Shown: positions 17,134-25,459 of the stretch, in pieces
Layout: the number at the start of each line of letters is the position of its first letter
How positions within the stretch are numbered: the first letter of the stretch is position 1
DNA from: a virus
Reading direction: 5' to 3' (one strand)
Length of the DNA stretch: 30,476 bases
IMG/VR virus record: IMGVR_UViG_3300036980_000283
Span: 1-30,476 of that record
The notes under the pieces: model-generated
What the model was told of the DNA's origin: nothing
Database searches by the model: none
What the model saw: the letters and a program-made list of their open reading frames with translations, nothing else
Program-made: the position numbers and the translations under genes

Positions 17134-17168
17134 CGCATGACTTTCATTTGCCCAACCATTAAACAGAC

Positions 17169-17200
17169 CGCCCCGGAATTGCAACAACAACTCCGGGGCG
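17169..17200 (-). terminator. Terminator-like hairpin downstream of the capsid gene
   Basis: Nine perfect base pairs (CGCCCCGGA with TCCGGGGCG) enclose a 14-nt loop, 57 nt past the capsid stop. On the minus strand the hairpin is followed by a weak T tract (TCTGTTT), which suggests a leaky intrinsic terminator. The position is like that of the T7 terminator after its capsid gene, where partial read-through lowers expression of tail genes. It could also protect mRNA ends. Confidence 0.6.
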
Positions 17201-17256
17201 CTACTCTGCTCAACCCCAGGCACTGGCCCGCATCATGCCGATGCCTAAGAGATTAC

Positions 17257-18993
17257 TTAACCGTAGAGGTTGGTGTACCCGGTTCCTCCAGCCACGCCGT
17301 AGACCATTGCGGCACCGTTCGGCGTCAGAGTGGCGTCGAAGTTTTCCACGATGGCACTGGTCGCGGTGCATTCCACGACCATCGTCCAGGTGAGCGACTT
17401 GAGGGAAACGGTTTGGGTCGGATTCGCCATCACGCAGGCGTAGTCCTTGTCTATCGCCGCCAGCTTCTCAAGGTCTCCAGTCGTGTGGGTGACCGCATTG
17501 CTGGTGATGATTCCGGGGTAGATGCTAGTGAAGTCCAGAATCCACAGGAACCGGCCGGCGGACGGGATGCCTTCGGAAATGTGCGCCGAAGCGAAGTCGT
17601 CGAAGAACGCATGAGTCACCACGCGGAGGTCAACGATCGGATACTGCAACCGGTAGGTGTCGTAGTTGAAGCCCATCCGGCCCATCTGCGCCGTCTGCAT
17701 GACACGCTGGGTGTCGACGTTGAACCTGGCCAGTCCGCGGGAGCGGGTGTCGTAGTACTCCATCATGCCGGCCTGAATCTGGCTGGCTGTGAATGAGTCG
17801 GTGAAGATCTCGATCGTCTGGTTCGGGATGCCCTGATCTCCGCGCGCGCGCCAGATGGGGTAAATCAGATTCTCGAACAGCTCAACCAGGTTCAGCCGCT
17901 GGTTCTGGAGATCGAACACCTGGCCGCATTCGGCAAGCTGCTCGTAGATCCCGATCGCATTGGCCTTCCTTCCCACGCAGCGACCTTCGCCGGGGAGATA
18001 CAAGCCCTGCGCCGTGTTCGACCACGTGGTCACTTCCGCCAAGCTTCGGTAGGCTCCGAGAGTCTGATTCGTTGAGATTCGCTTGTTCCAGAACGCCTTA
18101 TTCAGCCATTCCCGCTGGAACATGTCGCCGAGCTGCTTGTTGCGCTGCGTGGCGTCAACGTCCCCGAACAGCTTGAAGTACTCGTTGCCGTCCTGAAGGC
18201 GCTTGAAGTGCGCCTCGTAGAGCTGGTCCGTACACATCGTATGGCGGTCGGTCTCATACCAGAACGGAACGTGCTTACGATCGTTGAGGGCCGGCCGGTT
18301 GTAGCACCAGCGCTCCACGTCCTGAACATTGGCGGATCCCCGGACGAGGACGGCCGCAGAGAGCGGGACACCACCAGTGAACCCGGAGAACACGGCCTTG
18401 GCCGCCGCGCCGAGCGTGTCGTTCTGGGCGGTGGCCGTAACCAGGATGGTGGTCTGTCCGCCAAAGGTGGAAGCCTCCGAGCCGACAACCAGGAACGATC
18501 CGCGCAGGGCGGTGCCACTCGCCGTCCGTGCGCTGACGTAGACGTTCATACCTGGAACGAACCATCGGTCATCCAGCGGAATTGACGCGCGACTCCGAAC
18601 GTGGATGGTATAGGTTCCGGCGCTGTTGAACAGGTTCACCACGCTCCAGAACTCGGAGTTGATGACGCTTTGCTGGTTCGCCATGACGAACGGGGCAATC
18701 TCGGAGTTGCCCGGCCCGAGCGGGGTGACGATCTTCTTGTTGCCGAGCATTCGCTTGTTCGACATCAGGAAGTCGTACAGGCCGTTTTGCTTGGCACCGC
18801 ACGCCTTGATCTCGAACTGCGTTGCAAGCAGCGCCCTGAGATCTCGGTAGTTACCTGATCCGTCCGTGAATATGGTTGTCAGTTCATCGGACTCAGCCGT
18901 AATGACGTCGCAGAGCGTTACCGCCCCGCATTCATTGATGTTGTTTCCGATTGCCGGAAGGCACTTCTCGAAGATGTTCGCGCTTATTGCCAT
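17257..18993 (-). CDS. Major capsid protein
   Basis: 578 residues from ATG at 18993. It lies directly after the scaffold-like gene and is followed by a terminator-like hairpin, the usual place for the major capsid protein. The sequence is mixed alpha/beta with an N-terminal helical part (MAISANIFEKCLPAIGNNIN), a beta-rich segment about 125-215 (WFVPGMNVYVSARTASG, then TILVTATAQND) that could be an inserted surface domain, a helical core about 240-400 (DMFQREWLNKAFWNKRIS, RLNLVELFENLIYPIW), and a beta-rich C-terminus. It has no signal peptide. The length is above the minimal HK97 fold, consistent with the insertion. Identification rests on gene order, size and composition, not on a matched motif. 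Confidence 0.75.
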   Translation of the reverse strand: MAISANIFEKCLPAIGNNINECGAVTLCDVITAESDELTTIFTDGSGNYRDLRALLATQFEIKACGAKQNGLYDFLMSNKRMLGNKKIVTPLGPGNSEIAPFVMANQQSVINSEFWSVVNLFNSAGTYTIHVRSRASIPLDDRWFVPGMNVYVSARTASGTALRGSFLVVGSEASTFGGQTTILVTATAQNDTLGAAAKAVFSGFTGGVPLSAAVLVRGSANVQDVERWCYNRPALNDRKHVPFWYETDRHTMCTDQLYEAHFKRLQDGNEYFKLFGDVDATQRNKQLGDMFQREWLNKAFWNKRISTNQTLGAYRSLAEVTTWSNTAQGLYLPGEGRCVGRKANAIGIYEQLAECGQVFDLQNQRLNLVELFENLIYPIWRARGDQGIPNQTIEIFTDSFTASQIQAGMMEYYDTRSRGLARFNVDTQRVMQTAQMGRMGFNYDTYRLQYPIVDLRVVTHAFFDDFASAHISEGIPSAGRFLWILDFTSIYPGIITSNAVTHTTGDLEKLAAIDKDYACVMANPTQTVSLKSLTWTMVVECTATSAIVENFDATLTPNGAAMVYGVAGGTGYTNLYG

Positions 18994-19008
18994 TGATTTA
19001 TCGCCGGC

Positions 19009-19024
19009 CCGGCTTCATTGCCGG
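19009..19024 (-). promoter_or_regulatory. Small hairpin in the capsid leader
   Basis: CCGGC and GCCGG can pair around a 6-nt loop in the 44-nt gap between scaffold and capsid. On the minus strand it ends 15 nt before the capsid ATG. There is no T tract, so it is not an intrinsic terminator; it may tune capsid translation or mRNA processing, or be chance. Confidence 0.3.
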
Positions 19025-19037
19025 AGGTAGGCGTAAA

Positions 19038-20633
19038 TCAACTTACAGTTTTTCCTGGATTAAAGAGGATTCCGCTCATTGCGGAAAGGGCGGCGGATCT
19101 TCCCGTAGAATGAACGACACCTGTGGAATCAATCTTGGCCCCACTGCCAACGCTTGGGGATGCTGGCTTTTGAACGACTGTAGCACCCTCCGAAGGTTTT
19201 TCGATTGCTAAAGAGTTAGTCGCACCCGACTTTTGTTTTGTTGTGGAAACTCCGTCTGCCGGCACGTATCCGATGGAGCGAGCGATTTTTATCTGGCGCT
19301 CTTTTTCTGTTTTGATGCGTTCCGTTGCGGCGGAAACGGCATCGTTCACCACCTCCGTAACCAAAAGATCGGCCGTCAGATACCAGTGCTTTGACCGCTG
19401 GGCATTTGACATGCGCTGATATTCGGACCTTGTTGCAAACATTTTCCCGTCTGCGGTTTCAGTTCCAGCGAACTGCGCTTCCTTGTCCGAGAGGAGATTC
19501 TTCCACGCTTGGTGCGCGGGGTTGCTGTCATCTATCGCGAACCTCCCCTTCGGATCGTCGATCTGGACGATGGCTTCAATGATGGGTTGAATCGGGGCGA
19601 GCGTCGCATTCATCGCCTCCGCTGTAATCGGGTCCTCTTCAGCAAACTTCTCGAACTCTCCGTTGGAGAGCTTGTCCATGACATTGAGCTTCTTCGCCAT
19701 GTATTGCGCGGCGGAAAAGAAAGTCTGGTTTGAGATCGGGGTCAGCTCCAGCCTGGCGTTGTCGCGTTCAAGAGCCTGGATTCTCGCATCGGACTGCCTT
19801 GTTTTCTTGGACGCGACGCGCTCGGCCGCCATCTCCATCTCGGCCGTCCTGAACTCGTGGTCCGCCCACGGCTTCTCAAGGCTGTCAAAGAATTCCGTGT
19901 GCGCGTCATCGGATGGGTTGAAGTTCCGACCGGGATTTGCGGCCTCCCACCTTGCCGCATACGACTCCGCCTTCTTTACGTGATCGAGAATCACCCGGGG
20001 TGCATCCTTGTACCTCGGGTTTATCTCAGCCAGAGTCTTCGCCACTTCGTAATCGTGGCGATCTTCTGGCGTAAGATTGTCTTCAGCGCTTGGTGCCGGA
20101 GGGGCTTCCTGCCTCAACGCTGGGGCCGATTGCAGCGCGCGAACCGCAGCCGTCGTCGCAGCCGCGGTAATCTGAGATATGTCCGGGGCGGCGGGAGCGG
20201 CCGGCTTCTTCTTGACGATGCTCTTGGGCCGCTCCCCGGTGGCCTTTGCGGCGGCCTCGTCTGGACTCGGTTCGGGGTCGGGTGTAGCAGCGGGTTCGGG
20301 CTTGGGATCGGCCTTCTTTTTGACGGGCTTGAACCGAAGCGCGCTCGCAATCGCGGAGCTGAACTCATCTGGCGGCGCTGCGGGGGCGGGTTCCTCGGCC
20401 TTGTTGAGATCGGGCGAGGCCGGGGATCCAGTAGCGGGCGCAGATGGTGATTCAGGCTCCGGAGTGGCGACCTTCCGTCGCCTTGAGATCATCTGCCTGA
20501 TCTGATGATCGGGATCGTTCTCCGGATCCTGCGGCGTGTATTGCCGGGGGGCTGTGGGGTCCTCCACTGGAGCGGGCGGAGGCGGAGGGGAAAGTGCGGC
20601 TGCGGGTTCTGGTGCGATGGCGGATGCTGGCAT
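19038..20633 (-). CDS. Scaffolding protein
   Basis: 531 residues from ATG at 20633, 17 nt past the upstream stop. A TTG at 20654 overlapping that stop as TTGA would add seven residues and is possible. The first 190 residues are Pro/Ala/Lys-rich and probably disordered (PAAALSPPPPPAPVEDP, KKKADPKPEPAATPDPE). About 190-430 are helical and charged, with coiled-coil stretches (FRTAEMEMAAERVASKKTRQ). The C-terminus is short and basic/neutral (SALSAMSGILFNPGKTVS), where scaffolds usually contact the capsid. Composition and place between portal and capsid genes support a scaffold that shapes the procapsid and leaves before DNA packaging. No protease motif is seen. Confidence 0.75.
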   Translation of the reverse strand: MPASAIAPEPAAALSPPPPPAPVEDPTAPRQYTPQDPENDPDHQIRQMISRRRKVATPEPESPSAPATGSPASPDLNKAEEPAPAAPPDEFSSAIASALRFKPVKKKADPKPEPAATPDPEPSPDEAAAKATGERPKSIVKKKPAAPAAPDISQITAAATTAAVRALQSAPALRQEAPPAPSAEDNLTPEDRHDYEVAKTLAEINPRYKDAPRVILDHVKKAESYAARWEAANPGRNFNPSDDAHTEFFDSLEKPWADHEFRTAEMEMAAERVASKKTRQSDARIQALERDNARLELTPISNQTFFSAAQYMAKKLNVMDKLSNGEFEKFAEEDPITAEAMNATLAPIQPIIEAIVQIDDPKGRFAIDDSNPAHQAWKNLLSDKEAQFAGTETADGKMFATRSEYQRMSNAQRSKHWYLTADLLVTEVVNDAVSAATERIKTEKERQIKIARSIGYVPADGVSTTKQKSGATNSLAIEKPSEGATVVQKPASPSVGSGAKIDSTGVVHSTGRSAALSAMSGILFNPGKTVS

Positions 20634-20650
20634 AGCGTCGGGTGTGACAA

Positions 20651-20950
20651 TCAATGTTTAGACTCAATCTTCACTGTCCACCATTCCTGCTCTTGTTTCT
20701 CCATATCGTCAAGCAGATCCAGAAGTCCTCCTAACCGGACGGCTTCGCTGGTGCTTCGCTTTGCCGCCTCTGCGGGGGTGTCATTCTCCGGATACATCGC
20801 TGCCTCCATTGAGATTATCTGGTGCTCAATGCATCGCGCGGCAACAACCTCCCTTAAAAGGTTGAAAGTTGGGGATCCGAAAAACGCTCGCAGTAACCCC
20901 TGCTGAGAGGAATCCAGGGGCTGACGAGAGGACGTGATGGTGACTGGCAT
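20651..20950 (-). CDS. Small helical protein between portal and scaffold genes
   Basis: 99 residues from ATG at 20950, 14 nt after the portal stop. Residues about 20-90 are mainly helical (SPTFNLLREVVAARCIEHQ, RLGGLLDLLDDMEKQEQEW). No enzymatic motif is seen. Small proteins in this position are common in podovirus morphogenesis operons and are usually of unknown function. Its stop overlaps the alternative TTG start of the scaffold gene. Real coding status is supported by tight packing on both sides. Confidence 0.7.
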   Translation of the reverse strand: MPVTITSSRQPLDSSQQGLLRAFFGSPTFNLLREVVAARCIEHQIISMEAAMYPENDTPAEAAKRSTSEAVRLGGLLDLLDDMEKQEQEWWTVKIESKH

Positions 20951-20964
20951 TCAGTAATCGTCAA

Positions 20965-23436
20965 TCAAAATGCGGGTTGCAGATCTGGGTGCAGGGGCAC
21001 CATTTGCGGAGATACCGGATCAATCGGGGCCGCCGCGGCCCTGATGAGCTGATTGAGCTGGGCCACAGCCTTCGCAAGCTCATTGATTTGCTGCTGCTGG
21101 ATCTGGTTGTCCTGATTGGCTTGAGCCACACCTTCTGCCAGCGGGGACATTTGCTGGGACACCTGCTGAATGGCTGGAGCAACCTGCTGCGCAATTCCCT
21201 GGGCGGCCTCCGCCACGACCTGCTGGGTCTGCTCCCCTGCCGCTTTCAGTGTCGCTGCCTGGGACGCTTCGATTGATTGCTTCACCTGCTCTGCGAATTG
21301 CGTGAGCACCTGCGACATTTCCTTTTGCTGGTCCGCGGCTGGAGCGTTCGTGTCGATGTTCTTTCCGCGGAGCCGAAACTCCTTCGGGAGCCCGGCGGAC
21401 ACGACAATCTGATTGAGAAGCTCAATGAGCTGAACCGTCCCAACCGACTGAATCAAGATCGGATTGTTTGCGATCGACAGGAATATCTTGCTCATCGCGT
21501 CCGCAATCGCTGGATTGTTGATTCGATTCTCGCCATCCCTTGTCGAGGCAAATGTCTCAATACGGAGCGCTGATTTCTTTGCCGTCACGCTCGGCATCGC
21601 ATCCGGGTTCTGCGGATCGTACGCGCTCTTGTCCGAGATCGTGAGCCCGACGGAATCAATGAGCTTCTTGAATTCCTCTTCGGTAGCGGCAAACGCTGAC
21701 GAGATTCCAACCGTGATTTCTTCATCGCCATACGCCATCAATGCGTCATAGAGCATCACCTTCTTTGCATAGTCTCCATCGTCAATGAAGCTGCCGGTGA
21801 ACGAGACGCGCGTTGACGTGTTTCCGGCGATGATGCGGCTCTCCTCGGCGGTCTGCTCGTGCGTGGCAGATTGTCCGACCTCCTGTGGTGACAGCTGCAT
21901 GATCCTGTCCAGCATGTTCAGCACCCCGGAAATCAACTGTGCCAGCTCGGCCGTGTTGTGGTGCGTCAACTGAGGGGAGTAAAACGCTTCCTGTTGATCC
22001 ATTTTCTTCCGGTAGTTCTGCGTGGAGGAGAATGGAATAAAGACCCGCCCATCAAGCTGCTTGTGCCCGCGGTTCTCCAACGCCTGAACGTGTTCAACTG
22101 CCACCATCTCCTTGTCGTAGAACACGGGGGCACTGAGATTTTGCTTCACTGCGGCGATCCAGTTCGTCAGGAAGTTCGAGACGTGATCCTGGAATGGCAT
22201 CACTTCGAGGGCCAACGATCTGAACCTGGCCCGATTGAAATCGGCATCGTAGGCGTAGGTTGGAAACCTGTCGAACGCCAGGGGCTCCGCCCAAATCACC
22301 GTTGAATCGGAAGCGAAAACAAACCGGAACCAGACCGGGTGTTCGTAGCTGCCGAGTCCGTAATCTTTAGGAATGATTCGGCGAAAGTCCTGAGTCAGCA
22401 GCGTGGCGGAATTGGAATTCCCCGTCGTGTAGTAGTTGGAATCGTTCTGCCGATCTAGCGCCCCGACTCCTCCATGTCCATCCCCGGATCCATCAGGAAA
22501 CGACATCGTGCATGGGAACGCCTCGGAGAGAAACCCCCGCACTCCAACGTCAAACCACTCCGACCCTCCGAATGCAATCTTGCCCTTGTTCCAATAGAGC
22601 TTCCCGTCCTGGATGTCCTTGTAGCGGACCAGTTCCCAGTACCCGACGTAGGCACATCCCGAATTTGAGTTCAGGGAGTTCAGCCGGTGGTAGAGATCGT
22701 AGTAAATCCGGCTCGGGTGAGGCATGTTGAACCGAAGCCCCTCTCGAACGATGACCTCTTTTCCGGACTCGTCCTCCTGCTTCTCCACGAACCACGCCTC
22801 GCGCGGGAAGTTGATGCACAGGCCGTAGATGAGGGTTTGAAGGATCGTTTGCTTCTCATCCGCTGGGTAATCGAACCATGAAGACTGCCGCTGGATCGCC
22901 TGCGTGACCACCTCGCAGCGGAGCCTGTTCTCCTTTGTGAACTGGACTGGCTCGTACTTGTAGAGCGGAATCAGATTGCGATCGTTGAACAGCTTCGCCC
23001 ATCGGATGGTGACGTAAGCCATGACGATCGGGACGAAGATGTTGAAAAACACCGGGAGATTGACGGCGTGCTTGGTCTTTCCATCCGCCCCGCAGCACGC
23101 CTTTCCGTTCTCCATGACCACCGGAAGGAGGTGGGTGAGGCCCCAGCTTTCAATCAGGGACATCACCTTCTTTTCGTCCGGGTTGTCGCTGAGCAATCCC
23201 CTGAGCTGCGTGTACGAGACCTGATAAAACGGCTGGTCATACGCCCAGTCCATCGCCTTGAAAAGGCGGTAATCCCTGCGGTTGCGATCAATCCCGTTGC
23301 GGATCCCATCCCGAATCTCTTCAACCAGTTTTTTGACGAGCGGGCGATTCTCTATCGTGTCAGCGTCAAACGCAGCCTTCAGGCTGGCTGGGTCAAGTCC
23401 ATGCTCCTTAACCAATCTGTGAATTGGAACTGGCAT
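20965..23436 (-). CDS. Portal protein with long C-terminal helical barrel
   Basis: 823 residues from ATG at 23436. The body (about 1-650) has the mixed alpha/beta pattern of podovirus portals, with RLFKAMDWAYDQPFYQ near the N-terminus, PVWFRFVFASDSTVIWAEPL in the middle, and a wing/stem-like block LSPQEVGQSATHEQTAEESR followed by NTSTRVSFTGSFIDDG. About 690-800 are a Gln/Ala-rich coiled coil (QQVVAEAAQGIAQQVAP, QIQQQQINELAKAVAQLNQL), as expected for the long barrel of P22-like portals. It would form the dodecameric ring through which DNA enters and leaves the head. It is followed by the small helical, scaffold and capsid genes. Confidence 0.8.
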   Translation of the reverse strand: MPVPIHRLVKEHGLDPASLKAAFDADTIENRPLVKKLVEEIRDGIRNGIDRNRRDYRLFKAMDWAYDQPFYQVSYTQLRGLLSDNPDEKKVMSLIESWGLTHLLPVVMENGKACCGADGKTKHAVNLPVFFNIFVPIVMAYVTIRWAKLFNDRNLIPLYKYEPVQFTKENRLRCEVVTQAIQRQSSWFDYPADEKQTILQTLIYGLCINFPREAWFVEKQEDESGKEVIVREGLRFNMPHPSRIYYDLYHRLNSLNSNSGCAYVGYWELVRYKDIQDGKLYWNKGKIAFGGSEWFDVGVRGFLSEAFPCTMSFPDGSGDGHGGVGALDRQNDSNYYTTGNSNSATLLTQDFRRIIPKDYGLGSYEHPVWFRFVFASDSTVIWAEPLAFDRFPTYAYDADFNRARFRSLALEVMPFQDHVSNFLTNWIAAVKQNLSAPVFYDKEMVAVEHVQALENRGHKQLDGRVFIPFSSTQNYRKKMDQQEAFYSPQLTHHNTAELAQLISGVLNMLDRIMQLSPQEVGQSATHEQTAEESRIIAGNTSTRVSFTGSFIDDGDYAKKVMLYDALMAYGDEEITVGISSAFAATEEEFKKLIDSVGLTISDKSAYDPQNPDAMPSVTAKKSALRIETFASTRDGENRINNPAIADAMSKIFLSIANNPILIQSVGTVQLIELLNQIVVSAGLPKEFRLRGKNIDTNAPAADQQKEMSQVLTQFAEQVKQSIEASQAATLKAAGEQTQQVVAEAAQGIAQQVAPAIQQVSQQMSPLAEGVAQANQDNQIQQQQINELAKAVAQLNQLIRAAAAPIDPVSPQMVPLHPDLQPAF

Positions 23437-23466
23437 AAAAGAATGTGATGCAGATTATAACCTCTT

Positions 23467-23793
23467 CTAATGATGTCCGAATGCTATCATAATGGCTGGC
23501 TTCCCCGTCATCTTCCCCACCTTCCCCATCTTTCCCGATCCTCCCATCTTTCCCATCTTGCCCCCCATCGGACCGTCTTCCGGCGTTTCTGGGGTTTCTC
23601 CGTCCTCGGGCATGTCTGAGGATTCATCCGACGTCTCGTCGGTGGTTTCGATAACCTCGAACGTCGCAGTCTTTGGGTCTGTGCCGACCTGCCTGACTTT
23701 GACGGAAAGCTCGTATTCTCCTCCGTTTTTCCACTCCCCGACCATTTCGTCAATGCCGGGGTCCGTTCTGTCCAAAATAAGTTGTGATGGCAT
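23467..23793 (-). CDS. Small protein with acidic middle and Gly/Lys/Met repeat tail
   Basis: 108 residues from ATG at 23793; the frame continues to a TTG at 23838, but that would run into the divergent terminase leader. The N-terminal 45 residues look like a small beta-rich unit (MPSQLILDRTDPGIDEMVGE, YELSVKVRQVG). An acidic, disordered Asp/Glu/Thr/Pro stretch follows, then a repeated GKM-type tail (MGGKMGKMGGSGKMGKVGK). The strong charge switch from acidic to basic is unusual. It is the first gene of the leftward structural operon, 30 nt before the portal. The function is unknown; the basic tail could bind nucleic acid. Confidence 0.65.
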   Translation of the reverse strand: MPSQLILDRTDPGIDEMVGEWKNGGEYELSVKVRQVGTDPKTATFEVIETTDETSDESSDMPEDGETPETPEDGPMGGKMGKMGGSGKMGKVGKMTGKPAIMIAFGHH

Positions 23794-23861
23794 AGCAATC
23801 GAACCATCCACACTCGAACCGGGTTGTGCAACTACCAATTCCCGTGTTTAACTTCCCCGCC
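23794..23861. promoter_or_regulatory. Divergent intergenic region between structural operon and terminase
   Basis: This 68-nt gap separates the first gene of the leftward structural block from the rightward terminase. Both arms would need promoters here or further upstream. GTTG-N2-CAAC forms a short dyad, and GGTTCGA occurs twice on the minus strand. No consensus -35/-10 pair stands out, so a phage-specific promoter is possible. Confidence 0.35.
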
Positions 23862-25412
23862 ATGATCAAAGTCGATGCGCGCGGATTCGTTTATTCAACG
23901 GATGGGCACTTCCTTCCACCGATGAATCTCAAGCAATACGAAATCTTCGAGGATTACCACAGATACCTTTTGGTCCACGGCCCGCGCATGTCTGGAAAGA
24001 CGTTCGGAATCATTCACCGGGTCCTGCGCCACGCCTTCGATGTTGACGGGGCGATGATTGCGATCGTCTGCAAGACTCTTAAGAACGCCAAGAGCGCAGG
24101 CGTGTGGCTTCTCCTCTGCCGAATGATCAAGTACTGGGAAAAGCACTGCAAGGGGTTCGCGGTAGTTGAAGGCCCGAAGACCGCGGGAGATACAAAGCTG
24201 TCGTTCGTTCGCGTGCGGGGCCGCAACGGGAACATATCTGAAATTCAATGTCACTCCCTGGAGCACGCGCAGGAGGTGGAGGCGAAGTTCAAGAGCTCCG
24301 CATACTCCATGTTCTGGCTGTCCGAACTCGATCAATTCTGCACGGAGCACGCCTTCGACATCTTCTGCGATGCGCTGCGCATGACTCCGTTCATTCCGTT
24401 CGAGATGCATCAGATTATTAGCGACTGTAATCCTCCCGATAGCGGAACCCAGAACTGGATCCACGACAAATGGTTCAAGTTCAAGGACGCTGAGATGCGC
24501 GGGGAAGACACCGAGAAGACACTCCGCTCGAAACAGCATCTTCACAGAATCCTCGCGATGATTGAAGACAACCCCCAGCTGGCCCCCGAGGCGAAGGACG
24601 ATTTGATTGAGCGATACCGGAAGCGGCCGGTGTTCTACAATCGGTTCGTGAAGGGGATATGGGAGGCGGCGCTCACCGATGGCCACTTCACCGAAATCTG
24701 GGATGAAGCAATTCACGTTCTTGGAAAGGACGACGGCCCCGAGGATGAGAACGAATTCATCATCCCAACCGCGGGGTGCCGCACGCTGCTCACGGGCTGG
24801 GATCTTGGAGAGTCAAAGAACCATTCGTTCCACATTCTTGAGAAGATCATCAACGAAGATCCAAAGACCAAACGCCAAATCGTTTCGTTCACCGCGCTGG
24901 ACGAGGTGATCAACGTGCGAAATTACATGTCGATCAAGGAGTTCGCACAGCTCTGCATGGAGCGCATTGAGTTCTGGGAGAAGTGGCAGCTTGAGCACCA
25001 GAAAATCGAACTCAACTGGCGTCACTGGTCGGACACGTCGGCGTTTCCCGATCGCGCATCCGCGGACAAGAGTGACTCCGCAATCGTTCACGAAGCGAGC
25101 CACGGGAGAATAATCCTGGAGGGCGCGCCAAAGTATGCCGGATCCAATCGAGACAAGGTTGGACTGCTCCAGGAGTTCTTACAGCAGCGCCGGCTTTTTG
25201 TTTCCGCACAACTGCACGCGACCAGGGCGATGTTTGCGAATCTCAGGAAAGACCCTACGTCGGTTGCCCACTTTGTGCAGCGAAGCGATCACAAGCACCC
25301 ATTCGACAGTCTGTCGTATCCGATCATTGCGGAGGCCCCCTCTGACATGTTGAAGGGTACGAGAATCGTTACCGCCAACAAGGAGCGTCCAGCCGGGCTG
25401 GTCTTTGCGTGA
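23862..25412 (+). CDS. terL: Terminase large subunit
   Basis: 516 residues; ATG at 23862 is preferred over one 36 nt upstream that overlaps the divergent leader. The N-terminal ATPase has a Walker A G40-P-R-M-S-G-K-T47 and a Walker B-like stretch around MFWLSELDQF (151-158). The C-terminal RNase H-like nuclease shows its acidic residues in order: D314 in LLTGWDLGESK, D391 in HWSDTSAF and D482 in HPFDSLSYP. It would drive ATP-dependent packaging through the portal and cut the DNA. It is transcribed away from the portal operon, whereas these genes are usually co-directional. No small terminase gene was recognised nearby. The family call is strong. Confidence 0.92.
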   Translation: MIKVDARGFVYSTDGHFLPPMNLKQYEIFEDYHRYLLVHGPRMSGKTFGIIHRVLRHAFDVDGAMIAIVCKTLKNAKSAGVWLLLCRMIKYWEKHCKGFAVVEGPKTAGDTKLSFVRVRGRNGNISEIQCHSLEHAQEVEAKFKSSAYSMFWLSELDQFCTEHAFDIFCDALRMTPFIPFEMHQIISDCNPPDSGTQNWIHDKWFKFKDAEMRGEDTEKTLRSKQHLHRILAMIEDNPQLAPEAKDDLIERYRKRPVFYNRFVKGIWEAALTDGHFTEIWDEAIHVLGKDDGPEDENEFIIPTAGCRTLLTGWDLGESKNHSFHILEKIINEDPKTKRQIVSFTALDEVINVRNYMSIKEFAQLCMERIEFWEKWQLEHQKIELNWRHWSDTSAFPDRASADKSDSAIVHEASHGRIILEGAPKYAGSNRDKVGLLQEFLQQRRLFVSAQLHATRAMFANLRKDPTSVAHFVQRSDHKHPFDSLSYPIIAEAPSDMLKGTRIVTANKERPAGLVFA

Positions 25413-25444
25413 AATAAAAGGCCGGCACCTTTCGATGCCGGCCT
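25411..25444 (-). terminator. Intrinsic terminator of the single minus-strand gene
   Basis: GGCCGGCA (25420-25427) pairs perfectly with TGCCGGCC (25436-25443) around an 8-nt loop, with one more A-T pair outside. On the minus strand the stem is followed by TTTTATTT, the classical intrinsic form. It lies 16 nt past the stop of the 25460-25957 gene and directly after the terminase stop, so it could also slow transcription arriving from the terminase side. Confidence 0.85.
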
Positions 25445-25459
25445 GGGGCTGGAGAAGAA

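Noticed and set aside
17134-17223. GTG-initiated 30-residue N-terminal extension of the small gene after the capsid
   Set aside because: It would translate straight through the 9-bp hairpin, and the ATG at 17133 begins a normal-looking product.
23895-24716. Minus-strand ORF of 273 codons opposite terminase
   Set aside because: It is fully antisense to terL, whose Walker and nuclease motifs are intact; the antisense product shows no domain.
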